DNA from: Agarivorans sp. Toyoura001
GTDB taxonomy: Bacteria; Pseudomonadota; Gammaproteobacteria; Enterobacterales; Celerinatantimonadaceae
NCBI RefSeq assembly: GCF_005405585.1
Contig: NZ_BJEQ01000020.1
Location: forward strand, 17,850-81,849
Reading direction: 5' to 3'
Length of the DNA stretch: 64,000 bases
Below the pieces are notes generated by a model that did not search any database, was not told the DNA's origin, and saw only the letters and a list, made by a program, of their open reading frames with translations. Shown one piece after another: positions 25,104 through 34,363 of this stretch (within the stretch, counting starts at the first letter, position 1; each line of letters starts with the position of its first letter). The position numbers and the translations under genes were made by a program.

Positions 25104-25427
25104 TTATTGGGCTAACTGTAATACAGAGTTATCGCCGTCTACACCATTGGCTTGGTAGGCATCAGCTTCCCAATCATTGTCGTATGCTTCTACGCCATCA
25201 GCTAAACATAGCTTGTATTTAAATTGGTAACTGGCTTGTTGGTCAGTAGGTACATTCACTACTACCTTAAATTTGCCATTCTTAAGTTTACTTAGCTCTA
25301 AAGGTTGCCACTCATTAAACTCTGCCAGCAAAAATATTTGCTCGGCATCTTGAGTTGCTTCCTTCTCAATTTCAAAGGTAACTTTTACTTCTGGCTTGGA
25401 CTTTAGATATTGCTTTTTCAACGGCAT
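25104..25427 (-). CDS. CBM48/isoamylase N-terminal-like protein
   Basis: 107-residue cytoplasmic protein. The start MPLKKQYLK has GGAGGAG at 6 bp. It is a single early-set immunoglobulin-like domain: VKVTFEIEKEA, FLLAEFNEWQPLELSKLKNG, YQFKYKLCLADGVEAYDNDW. The FNEW-P-x-L and F+YKL patterns are those of CBM48 glycogen-binding modules, usually part of branching or debranching enzymes. Here it stands alone with no catalytic domain. It may bind glycogen or act as a regulator; no function is established. It lies between rplS and mutH, on the same strand as mutH. Confidence 0.72.
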   Translation of the reverse strand: MPLKKQYLKSKPEVKVTFEIEKEATQDAEQIFLLAEFNEWQPLELSKLKNGKFKVVVNVPTDQQASYQFKYKLCLADGVEAYDNDWEADAYQANGVDGDNSVLQLAQ

Positions 25428-25526
25428 GGTTTTCTCCTCCGAGAGATAATATAAATCCGTATACAATGTGACCAAGCTTGATTCTTTCAAATAAGTGAGA
25501 GCTCGGTCAATAGTTGATTATTTTTT

Positions 25527-26195
25527 TTACAATTGAAAGTAGTCGCGGAGCAGTGCTGAAGTGAAGCGGGTTCGAAGATAATAACCACGAGGAAGGGTTT
25601 GAATTGGCTGCCCGTTTGGCCCAATAGCAGCCGTGCGAGCCTTGTTATTAGCGGCTTTAGGCCGTAATTGCAATACTTGACCGTGGCGCGCAGTTATTTG
25701 ATCAATTTGGCCGAAGCTGATCATTTCTACTAACTCTTCCCAATCTGATCGGAGCAGTTGCTCTTGCTCGGCTGTTGGGCTCCAAAGGATAGGATTCGCT
25801 ACAATTCTCTGATCAACAGGGATCTGTCGCTCAGCCAAAATAGGGATCCACAATACCCGCGATAGCTTGTTATACACGTTGCTGGTGTGCCAAGTTGCAC
25901 CTTCAATATTGGTGAGCGGAGTGATGCACACATAAGTGCTTTCTAAGGGCTTCCCTGTGTTATCGATAGGAATGGTTTTGAGTTCAATACCCAGTTCAGG
26001 AAAGTCTTGAATAGGTTTGCTGCCAGCTGTCGCGCCTAAGCACCATTCTATAAGTTGTCCACCCCAGCCTTTTTCGCGCTTCAGGTCTTTGGGGATCGCA
26101 AGGCCTTCTCGTTGAGCAAGCTCACCAAGGCTTAGGCCTGCCAACGATTGGGCTCTCTCAAACAATTCTTGTTCGGTTTTTGGTGTGCTGATCAT
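25527..26195 (-). CDS. mutH: DNA mismatch repair endonuclease MutH
   Basis: 222-residue strand-discrimination nuclease that nicks the unmethylated strand at hemimethylated GATC sites after activation by MutS-MutL. Catalytic residues D64, E71 and K73 occur as D-x6-E-x-K ([10 protein letters not shown]), with E. coli spacing. The conserved [19 protein letters not shown] lies at 43-61. The presence of MutH implies Dam methylation in this organism. It is divergent from rppH, as in E. coli, across an unusually structured 640-bp gap. Confidence 0.96.
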   Translation of the reverse strand: MISTPKTEQELFERAQSLAGLSLGELAQREGLAIPKDLKREKGWGGQLIEWCLGATAGSKPIQDFPELGIELKTIPIDNTGKPLESTYVCITPLTNIEGATWHTSNVYNKLSRVLWIPILAERQIPVDQRIVANPILWSPTAEQEQLLRSDWEELVEMISFGQIDQITARHGQVLQLRPKAANNKARTAAIGPNGQPIQTLPRGYYLRTRFTSALLRDYFQL

Positions 26196-26262
26196 GTTGA
26201 GTTCGTTTGCTATTAAAGCTCTATTGTATAGAAGCTGCTCAGTAAATGCAGCAGCTGAGATG

Positions 26263-26280
26263 AGGGTGACGTGTCACTCT
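26263..26280. repeat. Palindrome in mutH-rppH gap
   Basis: AGGGTGACGTGTCACTCT is an 18-bp inverted repeat with a single mismatched pair, about 70 bp upstream of the mutH start. Possible operator. Confidence 0.5.
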
Positions 26281-26314
26281 TAACTATATGATTATATTGG
26301 TTTTTATCGTTTTT

Positions 26315-26335
26315 AGTTGAGTGTTGCACTCAACT
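26315..26335. repeat. Perfect hairpin in mutH-rppH gap
   Basis: Perfect 9-bp arms AGTTGAGTG/CACTCAACT with a TTG loop. There is no T-tract after it on either strand, so it does not look like a terminator. Confidence 0.55.
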
Positions 26336-26835
26336 AAGAGCCGTTATTCATAACAAATAGCGAGTTACGAACAACCTTATCCACAAAAAATATGGATAAC
26401 TATCCTCAATTGTTATTAACTTGGATTTTATGCACAGAACCACGTCGTTTAACTCAAAATGTATAGAACAGCGGCTGATTGGGATTAATAAATAGTAGTT
26501 ATACGGTGATTGTGTGAATTTTGAGCGCTTGAAGTTATAAACAGAGTGGGGGGCTAATAACTTAACTTTTGCTAACTAGGTTTTGTTTTAAGTATATGTT
26601 TTAATTGTATTAATATTATTTTCTTTACTTAATTGTAAGTACATTTAAATAAGTTTGGCTAGCCTTTTATCGGTTTGAAGCAAGTTATGCACAGCCTTTC
26701 GCACAGATAAATCGAATAACTATGGCTTAGCCGTTGTTAGTACAATTTACTCCCTTTGTGATAGGCATATTTGCCGCGCTTGTGTTTCTGTGAAAGAATC
26801 AGATTATCTATAGTTTTTAGCTGAAGGTTGTTTCA

Positions 26836-27375
26836 GTGATTGATGGGGATGGTTATCGTCCCAACGTAGGCATCGTTATTTGTAATCAACGTGGTCAAGT
26901 TTTATGGGCGCGTAGATATGGTCAACATTCATGGCAGTTTCCTCAAGGAGGCGTTGACGAGGGAGAGTCTGCTGAACAAGCGATGTATCGTGAGTTACAT
27001 GAAGAAGTCGGCTTGTTGCCGCAAGACGTAAAAATTTTAGCAACAACCAGACATTGGCTGCGTTATAAATTACCAAAACGCTTAATTCGTTGGGATAGTC
27101 CGCCGGTTTGTATCGGACAAAAACAAAAGTGGTTTTTGCTGCGTTTAGTGGGCAAAGAATCGAATATTAAATTTGACCGTTGTGGTCATCCAGAGTTTGA
27201 TGATTGGCGCTGGGTGAGTTTTTGGTATCCCGTAAGACAGGTGGTGTCTTTTAAGCGGGAGGTTTATCGTCGTGCTTTAAAAGAGTTCGTTACTGCGGCT
27301 TTACCCTTTAACCGTTCGGACAAAAGCCAAAGTAAAGATAAGCGACGACGCTTCAAAAAGCGCAAGGGAGCATAG
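26836..27375 (+). CDS. rppH: RNA pyrophosphohydrolase RppH
   Basis: 179-residue Nudix enzyme that removes pyrophosphate from 5' triphosphate mRNA ends and so starts RNase E decay. It begins with GTG, as in E. coli, reading [17 protein letters not shown]. The Nudix box spans 38-60 ([20 protein letters not shown]): E44, R52, E53, E56 and E57 are all present. The C-terminal tail is very basic ([12 protein letters not shown]). ptsP follows after 3 bp, the usual gammaproteobacterial pair. Confidence 0.97.
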   Translation: MIDGDGYRPNVGIVICNQRGQVLWARRYGQHSWQFPQGGVDEGESAEQAMYRELHEEVGLLPQDVKILATTRHWLRYKLPKRLIRWDSPPVCIGQKQKWFLLRLVGKESNIKFDRCGHPEFDDWRWVSFWYPVRQVVSFKREVYRRALKEFVTAALPFNRSDKSQSKDKRRRFKKRKGA

Positions 27376-27378
27376 CAA

Positions 27379-29646
27379 GTGTTAGGAGAGTTACGCGCCA
27401 TTGTTGAACAGGTAAGCAATGCCGATACTCTCGACAGTGCGCTTGCTATTTTAGTTAAACAAATCCGTCACACTATGCTTACCGACTGCTGCTCGGTATA
27501 TGTGACTGACTCGCAACAGCAACATTTAGTGTTACGTGCAACCGACGGCCTCGCTAGCGAAGCCGTTGGTAAAGCCTTTATGCCGCTTGGCGAAGGGGTT
27601 GTTGGCCAAGTGGCCATGCGTGAAGAGCCCATTAACTTAGCCGACGCCCGGCTTAATCCTCACTTTAAGTATCTTCCTGAAACCGCCGAAGACGGTTTCT
27701 TTTCCTTTTTAGGCACGCCTATTACCCACCAACGCAAAGTGTTAGGGGTATTGGTGGTTCAGCAATCAGAAACGCGTAGTTTTGATCAAAGCGAAGAATC
27801 TTTTCTTGTTACCTTGGCTGCCCATCTGGCGGGTGTATTAGCAAATACTGATTTTCAAGCAGTATTGAATGAGCCTTCTAAGCAGAAATGGAGCGAGGCA
27901 ATTAAAGCGGGCTCTAGCTCTAGCGGAATTGCAATTGCTCGGGCTTGGATTAACCGCTCTTCTGGCGCCTTGGAGTTACAGCAAATTCAGAAAGCCAGCG
28001 ATGTTTCGCATCAATTAGCACGGTTTAATGGCGCGTTAGACATTACCCGCGATGAATTTCATAGCCTTGCCATTAAGCTCTCTGAACAACTTCCAAAAGA
28101 TGTCGCCTCTATCTTTGAGGTGTATCAGCACATGTTGGCTGATGCCAGTTTGGCCGGAGATATTCGCCGTAAAATCGAAGAAGGGTACCAGGTTGAAGGG
28201 GCTTTACGTTTAGTGATAGAGCACTACGTTAAGCAGTTTCAAGAAATGAATGACCCTTACTTGAAGGAGCGTGCAGTTGACGTTAAAGACGTTGGTTTGC
28301 GCTTACTACATGCTTTAGAGCTTGGCCCTAATGCTGATTTGCTACCTACTGAACCAGTAATAGTGGTCGCAGAAGAAGTGACTGCGACTATGTTTGCGCA
28401 AATTCCTCGTCAGTTTCTTGCCGGTGTTGTTTCACAACGTGGAGCAGCCAACTCCCACGCGGCGATTTTAGCGCGAGCCATGGGCATTCCTGCGCTAATG
28501 GGCTTAAGTTTTAATGTTAATAAACTCCGTGGTTGCGAGTTGATTCTAGATGGTTATTCAGGTGAGTTATTCGTAGAGCCAGACAAAATTATTCGTGATG
28601 AGTATTTGGCTTTGCTCGCTCAAGAGAGCGAGATCAATAGTTTAGTTCAGCATGACTTAGATAAACCGGCGCTAAGTACCGATGGGGTAGCAGTAGAAAT
28701 GCTGATCAATGCCGGGTTAAGTGCAGATAGTGACATTGCCGTTAATGCTGGCGCCGACGGTGTAGGACTTTACCGCACCGAAGTTCCCTTTTTGATGCAA
28801 GACCGCTTCCCGTCTGAAGACGAACAATATATTCGATATCGAGATATATTGAAGAGCTACAGTGGTAAAGAAGTATGCATGCGCACCTTAGATGTGGGGG
28901 GAGATAAACAGCTTCCGTATTTTCCTATTGTGGAAGAAAATCCATTTTTGGGCTGGCGTGGAATACGCTTAACCCTTGATCATCCAGAGATCTTTTTAGT
29001 GCAAGCGCGTGCTATGTATCGCTCGGCGATAGAGTGCGGCAATTTGTGCATTATGTTACCGATGATTAGCTGCTTAAATGAAGTTGATGAAGCATCGCGT
29101 TTATTGGAGCAAGCTTGGGCAGAAGTGGTTGATGAGTTGGATTTACGTGAGCCTCCAGAGCGACCCAAACATGGGGTGATGCTTGAGGTGCCGTCGGTGT
29201 TGTTTTTACTGCCAGAGTTGGCTCAGCGAGTTGATTTTTGGTCGGTGGGCAGCAATGATTTAACCCAATATTTATTAGCAGTGGATCGCAACAATACTCG
29301 AGTTGCTGAGCTATTTGATACTTTCCACCCGGCGGTGGTGCGAGCCCTTAATCAGATTATTGAGCAGGCCAATTTAACCAATACTCCTGTGAGCTTTTGT
29401 GGTGAGTTAGCGGGTGAGCCGGTGGGAGCCTTGTTAGTGTTGGCTTTAGGTTATCGCCGCTTAAGTATGAGCAGTTTCAATCTCGCCAAAATCAAGTACA
29501 TTATTCGCCACGTTAATATGGCTGATCTCACTAAGTTACGTGAACAAATTTTACTTAGCCAAAGTGGCTCTGCTATTTACAGCTTGTTATATGACTATCT
29601 TGAACAGCTGCAGCTGTCTCAGTTAGTGCGCGTGAGTAAACATTAA
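27379..29646 (+). CDS. ptsP: PEP-protein phosphotransferase PtsP (enzyme I-Ntr)
   Basis: 755-residue first enzyme of the nitrogen-related PTS, passing phosphate from phosphoenolpyruvate to NPr. An N-terminal GAF domain (about 10-160) senses nitrogen status. The enzyme I domain follows, with the phospho-histidine in RGAANSHAAILARAMGIPA near residue 360 and the PEP-binding TIM barrel (GVGLYRTEVPFLM near 460, MLPMISCLNEVDEA, SVGSNDLTQYLLAVDRNN near 622). The start is GTG, 3 bp after rppH, so they are co-translated. The full family length is present. Confidence 0.96.
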   Translation: MLGELRAIVEQVSNADTLDSALAILVKQIRHTMLTDCCSVYVTDSQQQHLVLRATDGLASEAVGKAFMPLGEGVVGQVAMREEPINLADARLNPHFKYLPETAEDGFFSFLGTPITHQRKVLGVLVVQQSETRSFDQSEESFLVTLAAHLAGVLANTDFQAVLNEPSKQKWSEAIKAGSSSSGIAIARAWINRSSGALELQQIQKASDVSHQLARFNGALDITRDEFHSLAIKLSEQLPKDVASIFEVYQHMLADASLAGDIRRKIEEGYQVEGALRLVIEHYVKQFQEMNDPYLKERAVDVKDVGLRLLHALELGPNADLLPTEPVIVVAEEVTATMFAQIPRQFLAGVVSQRGAANSHAAILARAMGIPALMGLSFNVNKLRGCELILDGYSGELFVEPDKIIRDEYLALLAQESEINSLVQHDLDKPALSTDGVAVEMLINAGLSADSDIAVNAGADGVGLYRTEVPFLMQDRFPSEDEQYIRYRDILKSYSGKEVCMRTLDVGGDKQLPYFPIVEENPFLGWRGIRLTLDHPEIFLVQARAMYRSAIECGNLCIMLPMISCLNEVDEASRLLEQAWAEVVDELDLREPPERPKHGVMLEVPSVLFLLPELAQRVDFWSVGSNDLTQYLLAVDRNNTRVAELFDTFHPAVVRALNQIIEQANLTNTPVSFCGELAGEPVGALLVLALGYRRLSMSSFNLAKIKYIIRHVNMADLTKLREQILLSQSGSAIYSLLYDYLEQLQLSQLVRVSKH

Positions 29647-29734
29647 TAATTATGCCACCAGTCAAAGCTTGTCTCGTGGCCTTTTTCACTGCAAAATGCC
29701 CTTTCTTTTTACTCCCTAAATAGAGCTATTTATC

Positions 29735-30538
29735 GTGTCTACACCTTTGCAATTCCCTGAGATTGACCCGATTGCCATAAGCATCGGTCCATTAGACGTG
29801 CGCTGGTACGGTTTAATGTATTTATTCGGCTTTTTATTTGCGATGTGGTTAGGCAACCGCATGGCTGATAAGCCCGGAAGCGGTTGGACACGTGCTGAAG
29901 TCAGCGACTTGTTATTCTACGGTTTTGTTGGGGTGATTATTGGTGGCCGTATGGGCTACGTCATGTTTTACCAATTCCCGCAGTTTTTAGACGACCCTTT
30001 GTATCTATTTAAAATCTGGACGGGCGGCATGTCATTCCATGGTGGCTTGTTAGGCGTGATTGGCGCAATGATGTGGTTTGCTCGCCACACTAAAAGACAC
30101 TTCTTTACGGTGGCTGATTTTATTGCGCCGTTGATTCCATTTGGCTTGGCAACCGGGCGCTTAGGAAACTTTATGAATGGCGAGTTGTGGGGTCGCGCAA
30201 CAGACATGCCTTGGGGGATGGTGTTCCCTAGTGGTGGTATGGTGGCAAGACACCCTTCTCAACTATATGAAGTCGCTTTAGAAGGAATTGTACTGTTAGT
30301 GTTGTTGTTAATTTACGCTAAACGCAAACCGCCAATGGGAGCGATATCAGGTGCCTTCTTGCTTGGCTATGGTAGCTTCCGCTTTATTATCGAATTTTTC
30401 CGCGAACCCGATAGCCATTTAGGTTTGCTGAGTTTGGGCATGAGCATGGGACAAATCTTGTCTCTGCCAATGATTATATTTGGCGCTTTGTTTATCGCTT
30501 GGGCTTACCGCCGTAATACCAAAGAGAGTAACGCATGA
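29735..30538 (+). CDS. lgt: Prolipoprotein diacylglyceryl transferase
   Basis: 267-residue inner-membrane enzyme that attaches diacylglycerol to the lipobox cysteine, the first step of lipoprotein maturation. It has seven hydrophobic segments. The Lgt signature [14 protein letters not shown] lies near 141-154, and an HGG motif ([12 protein letters not shown]) is near 102. GTG start. It overlaps thyA by 4 bp (ATGA), an arrangement shared with many gammaproteobacteria. Confidence 0.97.
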   Translation: MSTPLQFPEIDPIAISIGPLDVRWYGLMYLFGFLFAMWLGNRMADKPGSGWTRAEVSDLLFYGFVGVIIGGRMGYVMFYQFPQFLDDPLYLFKIWTGGMSFHGGLLGVIGAMMWFARHTKRHFFTVADFIAPLIPFGLATGRLGNFMNGELWGRATDMPWGMVFPSGGMVARHPSQLYEVALEGIVLLVLLLIYAKRKPPMGAISGAFLLGYGSFRFIIEFFREPDSHLGLLSLGMSMGQILSLPMIIFGALFIAWAYRRNTKESNA

Positions 30539-31386
30539 AACAGTATTTAGATCTTTGCCAACGGATTGTTAACGAGGGTACATGGATTGAAAATGAACGC
30601 ACCGGTAAACGATGCTTAACGGTTATTAATGCTGATCTTGAATACGATGTCGCTAACAATGAGTTTCCCTTAGTGACTACTCGCAAAAGCTACTGGAAGG
30701 CGGCGATTGCAGAGTTGCTAGGTTATATTCGCGGCTTAGATAATGCTGCTGAGTTTAAAGCATTAGGCACCCCAACTTGGTTAGCTAACGCGAATGAAAA
30801 CCAAGCTTGGCTAAATAACCCTGCACGTAAAGGCGACAACGATATGGGGCGTGTTTACGGGGTTCAAGGGCGTTCATGGCGCAAGCCTGAAGGTGGCTCG
30901 GTAGATCAACTCAAAAAAATCGTTGATGACTTAACTAATGGTATTGATGACCGCGGTGAAATATTGTCCTTTTATAATCCTGGTGAATTTCACTTGGGGT
31001 GTTTAAGACCATGTATGCACACCCATACCTTTTCGTTGTTAGGCGATACTTTGTATCTCACTTCGTCACAGCGTTCTTGTGATGTGCCGTTAGGGCAAAA
31101 CTTTAACCAAATTCAGGTGTTTACTTTCTTAGCGTTGATGGCACAAATTACCAGCCACAAGGCGGGTAAGGCTTATCATAAAATTGTTAATGCTCACATC
31201 TACGAAGATCAGCTTGCACTGATGAAAGACGTGCAGCTTAAACGTGAGCCTTATGCTGCACCTAAGTTACATATCAACCCTAAAATTAAATCTCTAGAAG
31301 ATTTAGAAACCTGGGTAACGCTGGATGATTTTGAAGTCAGTGATTACCAGTTCCACGACCCTATTGCTTATCCGTTTTCGGTTTAA
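30535..31386 (+). CDS. thyA: Thymidylate synthase
   Basis: 283-residue cytoplasmic enzyme making dTMP from dUMP with methylene-tetrahydrofolate. The nucleophile is C160 in [10 protein letters not shown], and the phosphate-binding RSCDVPLG is at 180-187. It belongs to the longer thymidylate synthase type seen in Vibrio-like bacteria, not the 264-residue E. coli form. The active-site sequence RPCMH replaces the common PPCH. It is coupled to lgt by a 4-bp overlap and followed by a long terminator stem. Confidence 0.96.
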   Translation: MKQYLDLCQRIVNEGTWIENERTGKRCLTVINADLEYDVANNEFPLVTTRKSYWKAAIAELLGYIRGLDNAAEFKALGTPTWLANANENQAWLNNPARKGDNDMGRVYGVQGRSWRKPEGGSVDQLKKIVDDLTNGIDDRGEILSFYNPGEFHLGCLRPCMHTHTFSLLGDTLYLTSSQRSCDVPLGQNFNQIQVFTFLALMAQITSHKAGKAYHKIVNAHIYEDQLALMKDVQLKREPYAAPKLHINPKIKSLEDLETWVTLDDFEVSDYQFHDPIAYPFSV

Positions 31387-31392
31387 AGCATC

Positions 31393-31437
31393 AAATAAAA
31401 CCTGATAAATCGTTTAAGTCTTGTCAGGTTTTATTTT
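31393..31437. terminator. Terminator after thyA
   Basis: 13-bp perfect arms AAATAAAACCTGA/TCAGGTTTTATTT with an 18-nt loop; the 3' arm supplies the T-rich tail. Confidence 0.75.
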
Positions 31438-31478
31438 CAATTTGTATTAATAAATGGTTAAGCCGTTGCTTGTAGTTT

Positions 31479-31503
31479 TTATCATCGGAATATCCGATGA
31501 TAA
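31479..31503. promoter_or_regulatory. Perfect palindrome upstream of nhaA
   Basis: Arms TTATCATCGG and CCGATGATAA flank a 5-nt centre (AATAT), 75 bp before the nhaA start. This is a candidate operator, perhaps for the NhaR protein encoded downstream, though not a LysR-type T-N11-A box that I can verify. Confidence 0.5.
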
Positions 31504-31577
31504 GCGTAATTACAAGTGAATATGTTTTAACACACCGCTGAGTAAAATAATGTCTTCATTTTTCTCTGTGAGCTGTT

Positions 31578-32804
31578 ATGAAATCATTTCTTGATCGTTT
31601 TTTAAGAATGGAAGCTGCCGGTGGTATCTTGTTGATGCTAGCTGCCGTGGTAGCACTGTTTATGGCAAACAGTGCTTGGTTATCTCCTGCATATTTCGCA
31701 TTTCTTGATACCCCATTTCAAGTGCGTATTGCCGAACTCGATATTAACAAGCCCTTATTGTTGTGGATCAACGATGGGTTAATGGCTGTGTTCTTCTTGG
31801 TTATTGGCTTAGAAGTTAAGCGCGAAATGGTTGAAGGAGCGCTGTCATCTAAAGAACGTGCCTTATTACCTGTAGTCGCTGCGATTGGCGGTATGGTAGT
31901 ACCCGCAGCCGTATACTTAATATTCAACATTGGTGATACAGAGCTGGCTAAAGGCTGGGCGATTCCTGCGGCAACTGATATTGCTTTTGCATTGGGTGTT
32001 ATGGCGCTGCTAGGTAAGCGCGTTCCAGCAAGCTTAAAGGTATTTTTACTGGCGCTAGCAATCGCCGACGATTTGGGCGTAATTGTTGTTATTGCCTTGT
32101 TTTACACCAGTGAAGTCGCGATTATGCCGTTGGTGTGGTCGGTGGCAGCAACCCTTGGTTTATGGATGCTTAATCGGCGCGGACATGGTGGCTTAAGCGC
32201 ATACATGTTGCTTGGTTTAGTGCTTTGGGTAGCGGTGCTTAAGTCGGGCGTACACGCCACCTTAGCGGGCGTAATAGTTGGCTTTATGATCCCAATTAAA
32301 GCTAACTCAGGCGGCTCTCCGCTGAAGAAGCTAGAGCACGCCTTACACCCTGCATCGAGCTTTTTCATTGTGCCTATTTTCGCCTTTGCTAATGCGGGTG
32401 TTCCTCTGGCCGGAATTAGCTTAGAAAGCTTCCAAAGTCCGTTAGCTTTGGGTGTTATTCTTGGCTTGTTAGTGGGTAAACCTTTAGGTATTTATACCTG
32501 TAGCCGCATAGCGATTCGTGCTGGCTGGGCTAAGTTGCCAGAAGGTGCTAACAACATGCAGTTACTTGCAACGTCTATGCTGTGTGGTATTGGTTTCACT
32601 ATGTCTATCTTTATCTCGTCGTTAGCCTTTGCGGGTCAAACTGATTTGATAGGACTGTCGCGTTTAGCTATATTGGCAGGCTCGGTGACTGCAGCATTGT
32701 TGGGTTACGGTTTATTGCACAGGTCTACCCGTGAAGAAGCCGCTAAGCTAGCAGAGCTAGAGCTCGGTCAATCCAGCAAAACATTAAGTACGTCTTCCAT
32801 GTAG
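31578..32804 (+). CDS. nhaA: Na+/H+ antiporter NhaA
   Basis: 408-residue inner-membrane antiporter that expels Na+ in exchange for protons, important for pH and salt balance in marine bacteria. The ion-binding aspartates D164 and D165 ([12 protein letters not shown]) and D134 of the unwound helix ([10 protein letters not shown]) match E. coli D163, D164 and D133. About twelve hydrophobic segments; the length is slightly above the 388 of E. coli. nhaR follows on the same strand after 67 bp with a hairpin between. Confidence 0.97.
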   Translation: MKSFLDRFLRMEAAGGILLMLAAVVALFMANSAWLSPAYFAFLDTPFQVRIAELDINKPLLLWINDGLMAVFFLVIGLEVKREMVEGALSSKERALLPVVAAIGGMVVPAAVYLIFNIGDTELAKGWAIPAATDIAFALGVMALLGKRVPASLKVFLLALAIADDLGVIVVIALFYTSEVAIMPLVWSVAATLGLWMLNRRGHGGLSAYMLLGLVLWVAVLKSGVHATLAGVIVGFMIPIKANSGGSPLKKLEHALHPASSFFIVPIFAFANAGVPLAGISLESFQSPLALGVILGLLVGKPLGIYTCSRIAIRAGWAKLPEGANNMQLLATSMLCGIGFTMSIFISSLAFAGQTDLIGLSRLAILAGSVTAALLGYGLLHRSTREEAAKLAELELGQSSKTLSTSSM

Positions 32805-32834
32805 TTAAATTGAAGGCCGAACAATAACAATGAT

Positions 32835-32858
32835 GCAAACCCCGTTTTCGGGGTTTGC
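32835..32858 (+). repeat. Hairpin between nhaA and nhaR
   Basis: Perfect 10-bp arms GCAAACCCCG/CGGGGTTTGC with a TTTT loop, without a T-run after it. It could be a weak terminator or an RNA-stabilising structure. Confidence 0.6.
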
Positions 32859-32871
32859 TGTTAGGTAAGGC

Positions 32872-33810
32872 ATGTCACATTTAAACTACAACCATCTTTA
32901 CTACTTTTGGATGACCTACAAGCGAGGATCGGTAACTGCTGCCGCTGAGGCGTTGTTTTTAACCCCACAAACCGTAACGGGCCAAATTAAGCAACTGGAA
33001 CAGCGTTTAGCGGGTGAGTTGTTTATTCGCCGAGGCCCTAAAATAACCCCTACCGAACTGGGCCAGCTGGTCTATAAATATGCCGATCGAATGTTCAGTC
33101 TCAGTTATGAAATGCTCGATATCGTTAACTATTCACAACAAGATAAATTATTGTTTGAGGTGGGTGTCGCTGACGCTTTATCGAAACGTTTAGCTAGCCG
33201 TATTTTGCTTTCTGCTGTGCCACCCGACGGTAATATTCGCCTACGTTGTGTTGAGTCTACCCACGAATTGCTTTTATCTCAGTTAGCAGAGCACAAGTTA
33301 GATATGATTTTGTCAGACTGTGGTTTGGACAACGCTCAGCAAGACGGCGTGCTGAGCAAGAAACTGGGGGAAAGCGGCATTGCGTTTTTTGCTAACGAAC
33401 CACTTCCTCTCTTGCCATTTCCTGCTTGTTTAGAACAACGTAGTCTATTGCTGCCCGGCAGACGTAGCTCTTTAGGCCGAAAACTGTGGACTTGGTTTGA
33501 TGAGCTAGGTTTAAAAGTATCGGTATTAGGAGAATTTGATGATGCCGCGTTAATGAAAGCGTTTGGTGCATATACCGACGGTATTTTTGTTGCTCCAGCC
33601 ATATATACGGAAGAAATTTTGGCTAACCCTAATACACGCTTATTAGGCATCACTAATGAGTTAACGGAGGAATATCACGTGCTGTTTGCGGAGCGAATGA
33701 TTCAACACCCTTCGGTAAAACAGCTTTGTAATAGTGACTTTTCAACCTTGTTCTCAGGTGAGCAGCAATTACAAAATGTGGATGAGATTCTAAACATCAG
33801 TTGTGACTAG
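32872..33810 (+). CDS. nhaR: LysR-family transcriptional activator NhaR
   Basis: 312-residue DNA-binding regulator. The N-terminal winged helix (about 1-62) reads [39 protein letters not shown], typical of NhaR, followed by a LysR effector domain. NhaR activates nhaA in response to Na+. The placement directly after nhaA supports the assignment. The ATG follows the hairpin at 32835-32858; GGTAAGG serves as ribosome site. Confidence 0.92.
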   Translation: MSHLNYNHLYYFWMTYKRGSVTAAAEALFLTPQTVTGQIKQLEQRLAGELFIRRGPKITPTELGQLVYKYADRMFSLSYEMLDIVNYSQQDKLLFEVGVADALSKRLASRILLSAVPPDGNIRLRCVESTHELLLSQLAEHKLDMILSDCGLDNAQQDGVLSKKLGESGIAFFANEPLPLLPFPACLEQRSLLLPGRRSSLGRKLWTWFDELGLKVSVLGEFDDAALMKAFGAYTDGIFVAPAIYTEEILANPNTRLLGITNELTEEYHVLFAERMIQHPSVKQLCNSDFSTLFSGEQQLQNVDEILNISCD

Positions 33811-34363
33811 CTGCAGCTGGTATAAAAATTATTTAATATTATTTATTGAATAAGCGAAACAATATACCGTTTTAAAACACTTTTCTTATTGTGAGTAATA
33901 TCAAATATTTTGGTTTGACCTTGAGCATTATTTGAAGCCGCGCATGTTTAGCGCTTATCTTGCTTAATTATTCACCTCCCAAGCGCTACTCTGCTATTTA
34001 TAAAATACAGAACAATATTTGGGCCTTTAGCAAAATAGGCTAAGCAATAGCTGCTATTGCGCTCAATAGAATAATAATTGTTGGCAATAACGACCAACAC
34101 AAAATGTTTCTGGTAACTCCCTGTTATGGAGGGTTTTTTCGCCATGGCACTGAGCTGTAGTACAGAGGCCTCGCTAAATTATAGGTATATCTCAACCTGA
34201 TTTAGTGGGTGATGCCGTAAGGTATCTGAGCGCAGAAACAAACAGTAGTAGGGTTATATAAATCGGTTAACACTAAACGTTCCCATGTTTGGCTTCTGTA
34301 TTTTTAACAGCGAGTAAGCGTATGAGTGGCCTTAAGCCACGAGTGCGGGAAAGGAAGCAAATC
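33811..34363. other. Gap upstream of the GH57-like gene
   Basis: About 550 bp, AT-rich, with no convincing gene. A short CCCT/AGGG stem followed by TTTTTT lies near 34118-34138 and could be a weak leader terminator. CTGTAGTACAG near 34156-34166 is a small palindrome. No promoter could be fixed with confidence. Confidence 0.4.

Larger units (their letters stand above)
26196..26835. promoter_or_regulatory. AT-rich mutH-rppH gap with DnaA boxes
   Basis: No gene is present. Exact DnaA boxes (TTWTNCACA) occur at 26377-26385 (TTATCCACA), 26428-26436 and 26685-26693 (both TTATGCACA), all on the plus strand. One-mismatch boxes lie at 26391-26399 (minus) and 26697-26705 (plus). Between them, 26577-26660 is only about 16% GC by hand count, like a duplex-unwinding element. 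No GATC was seen in 26221-26820, unlike enterobacterial oriC. It may be a DnaA-controlled promoter region or titration site. Confidence 0.5.

Noticed and set aside
26196..26835. Chromosomal replication origin (oriC)
   Set aside because: DnaA boxes and an AT-rich stretch are present, but there are no GATC clusters and no dnaA, mnmG or mioC neighbour. Kept only as DnaA-box region.
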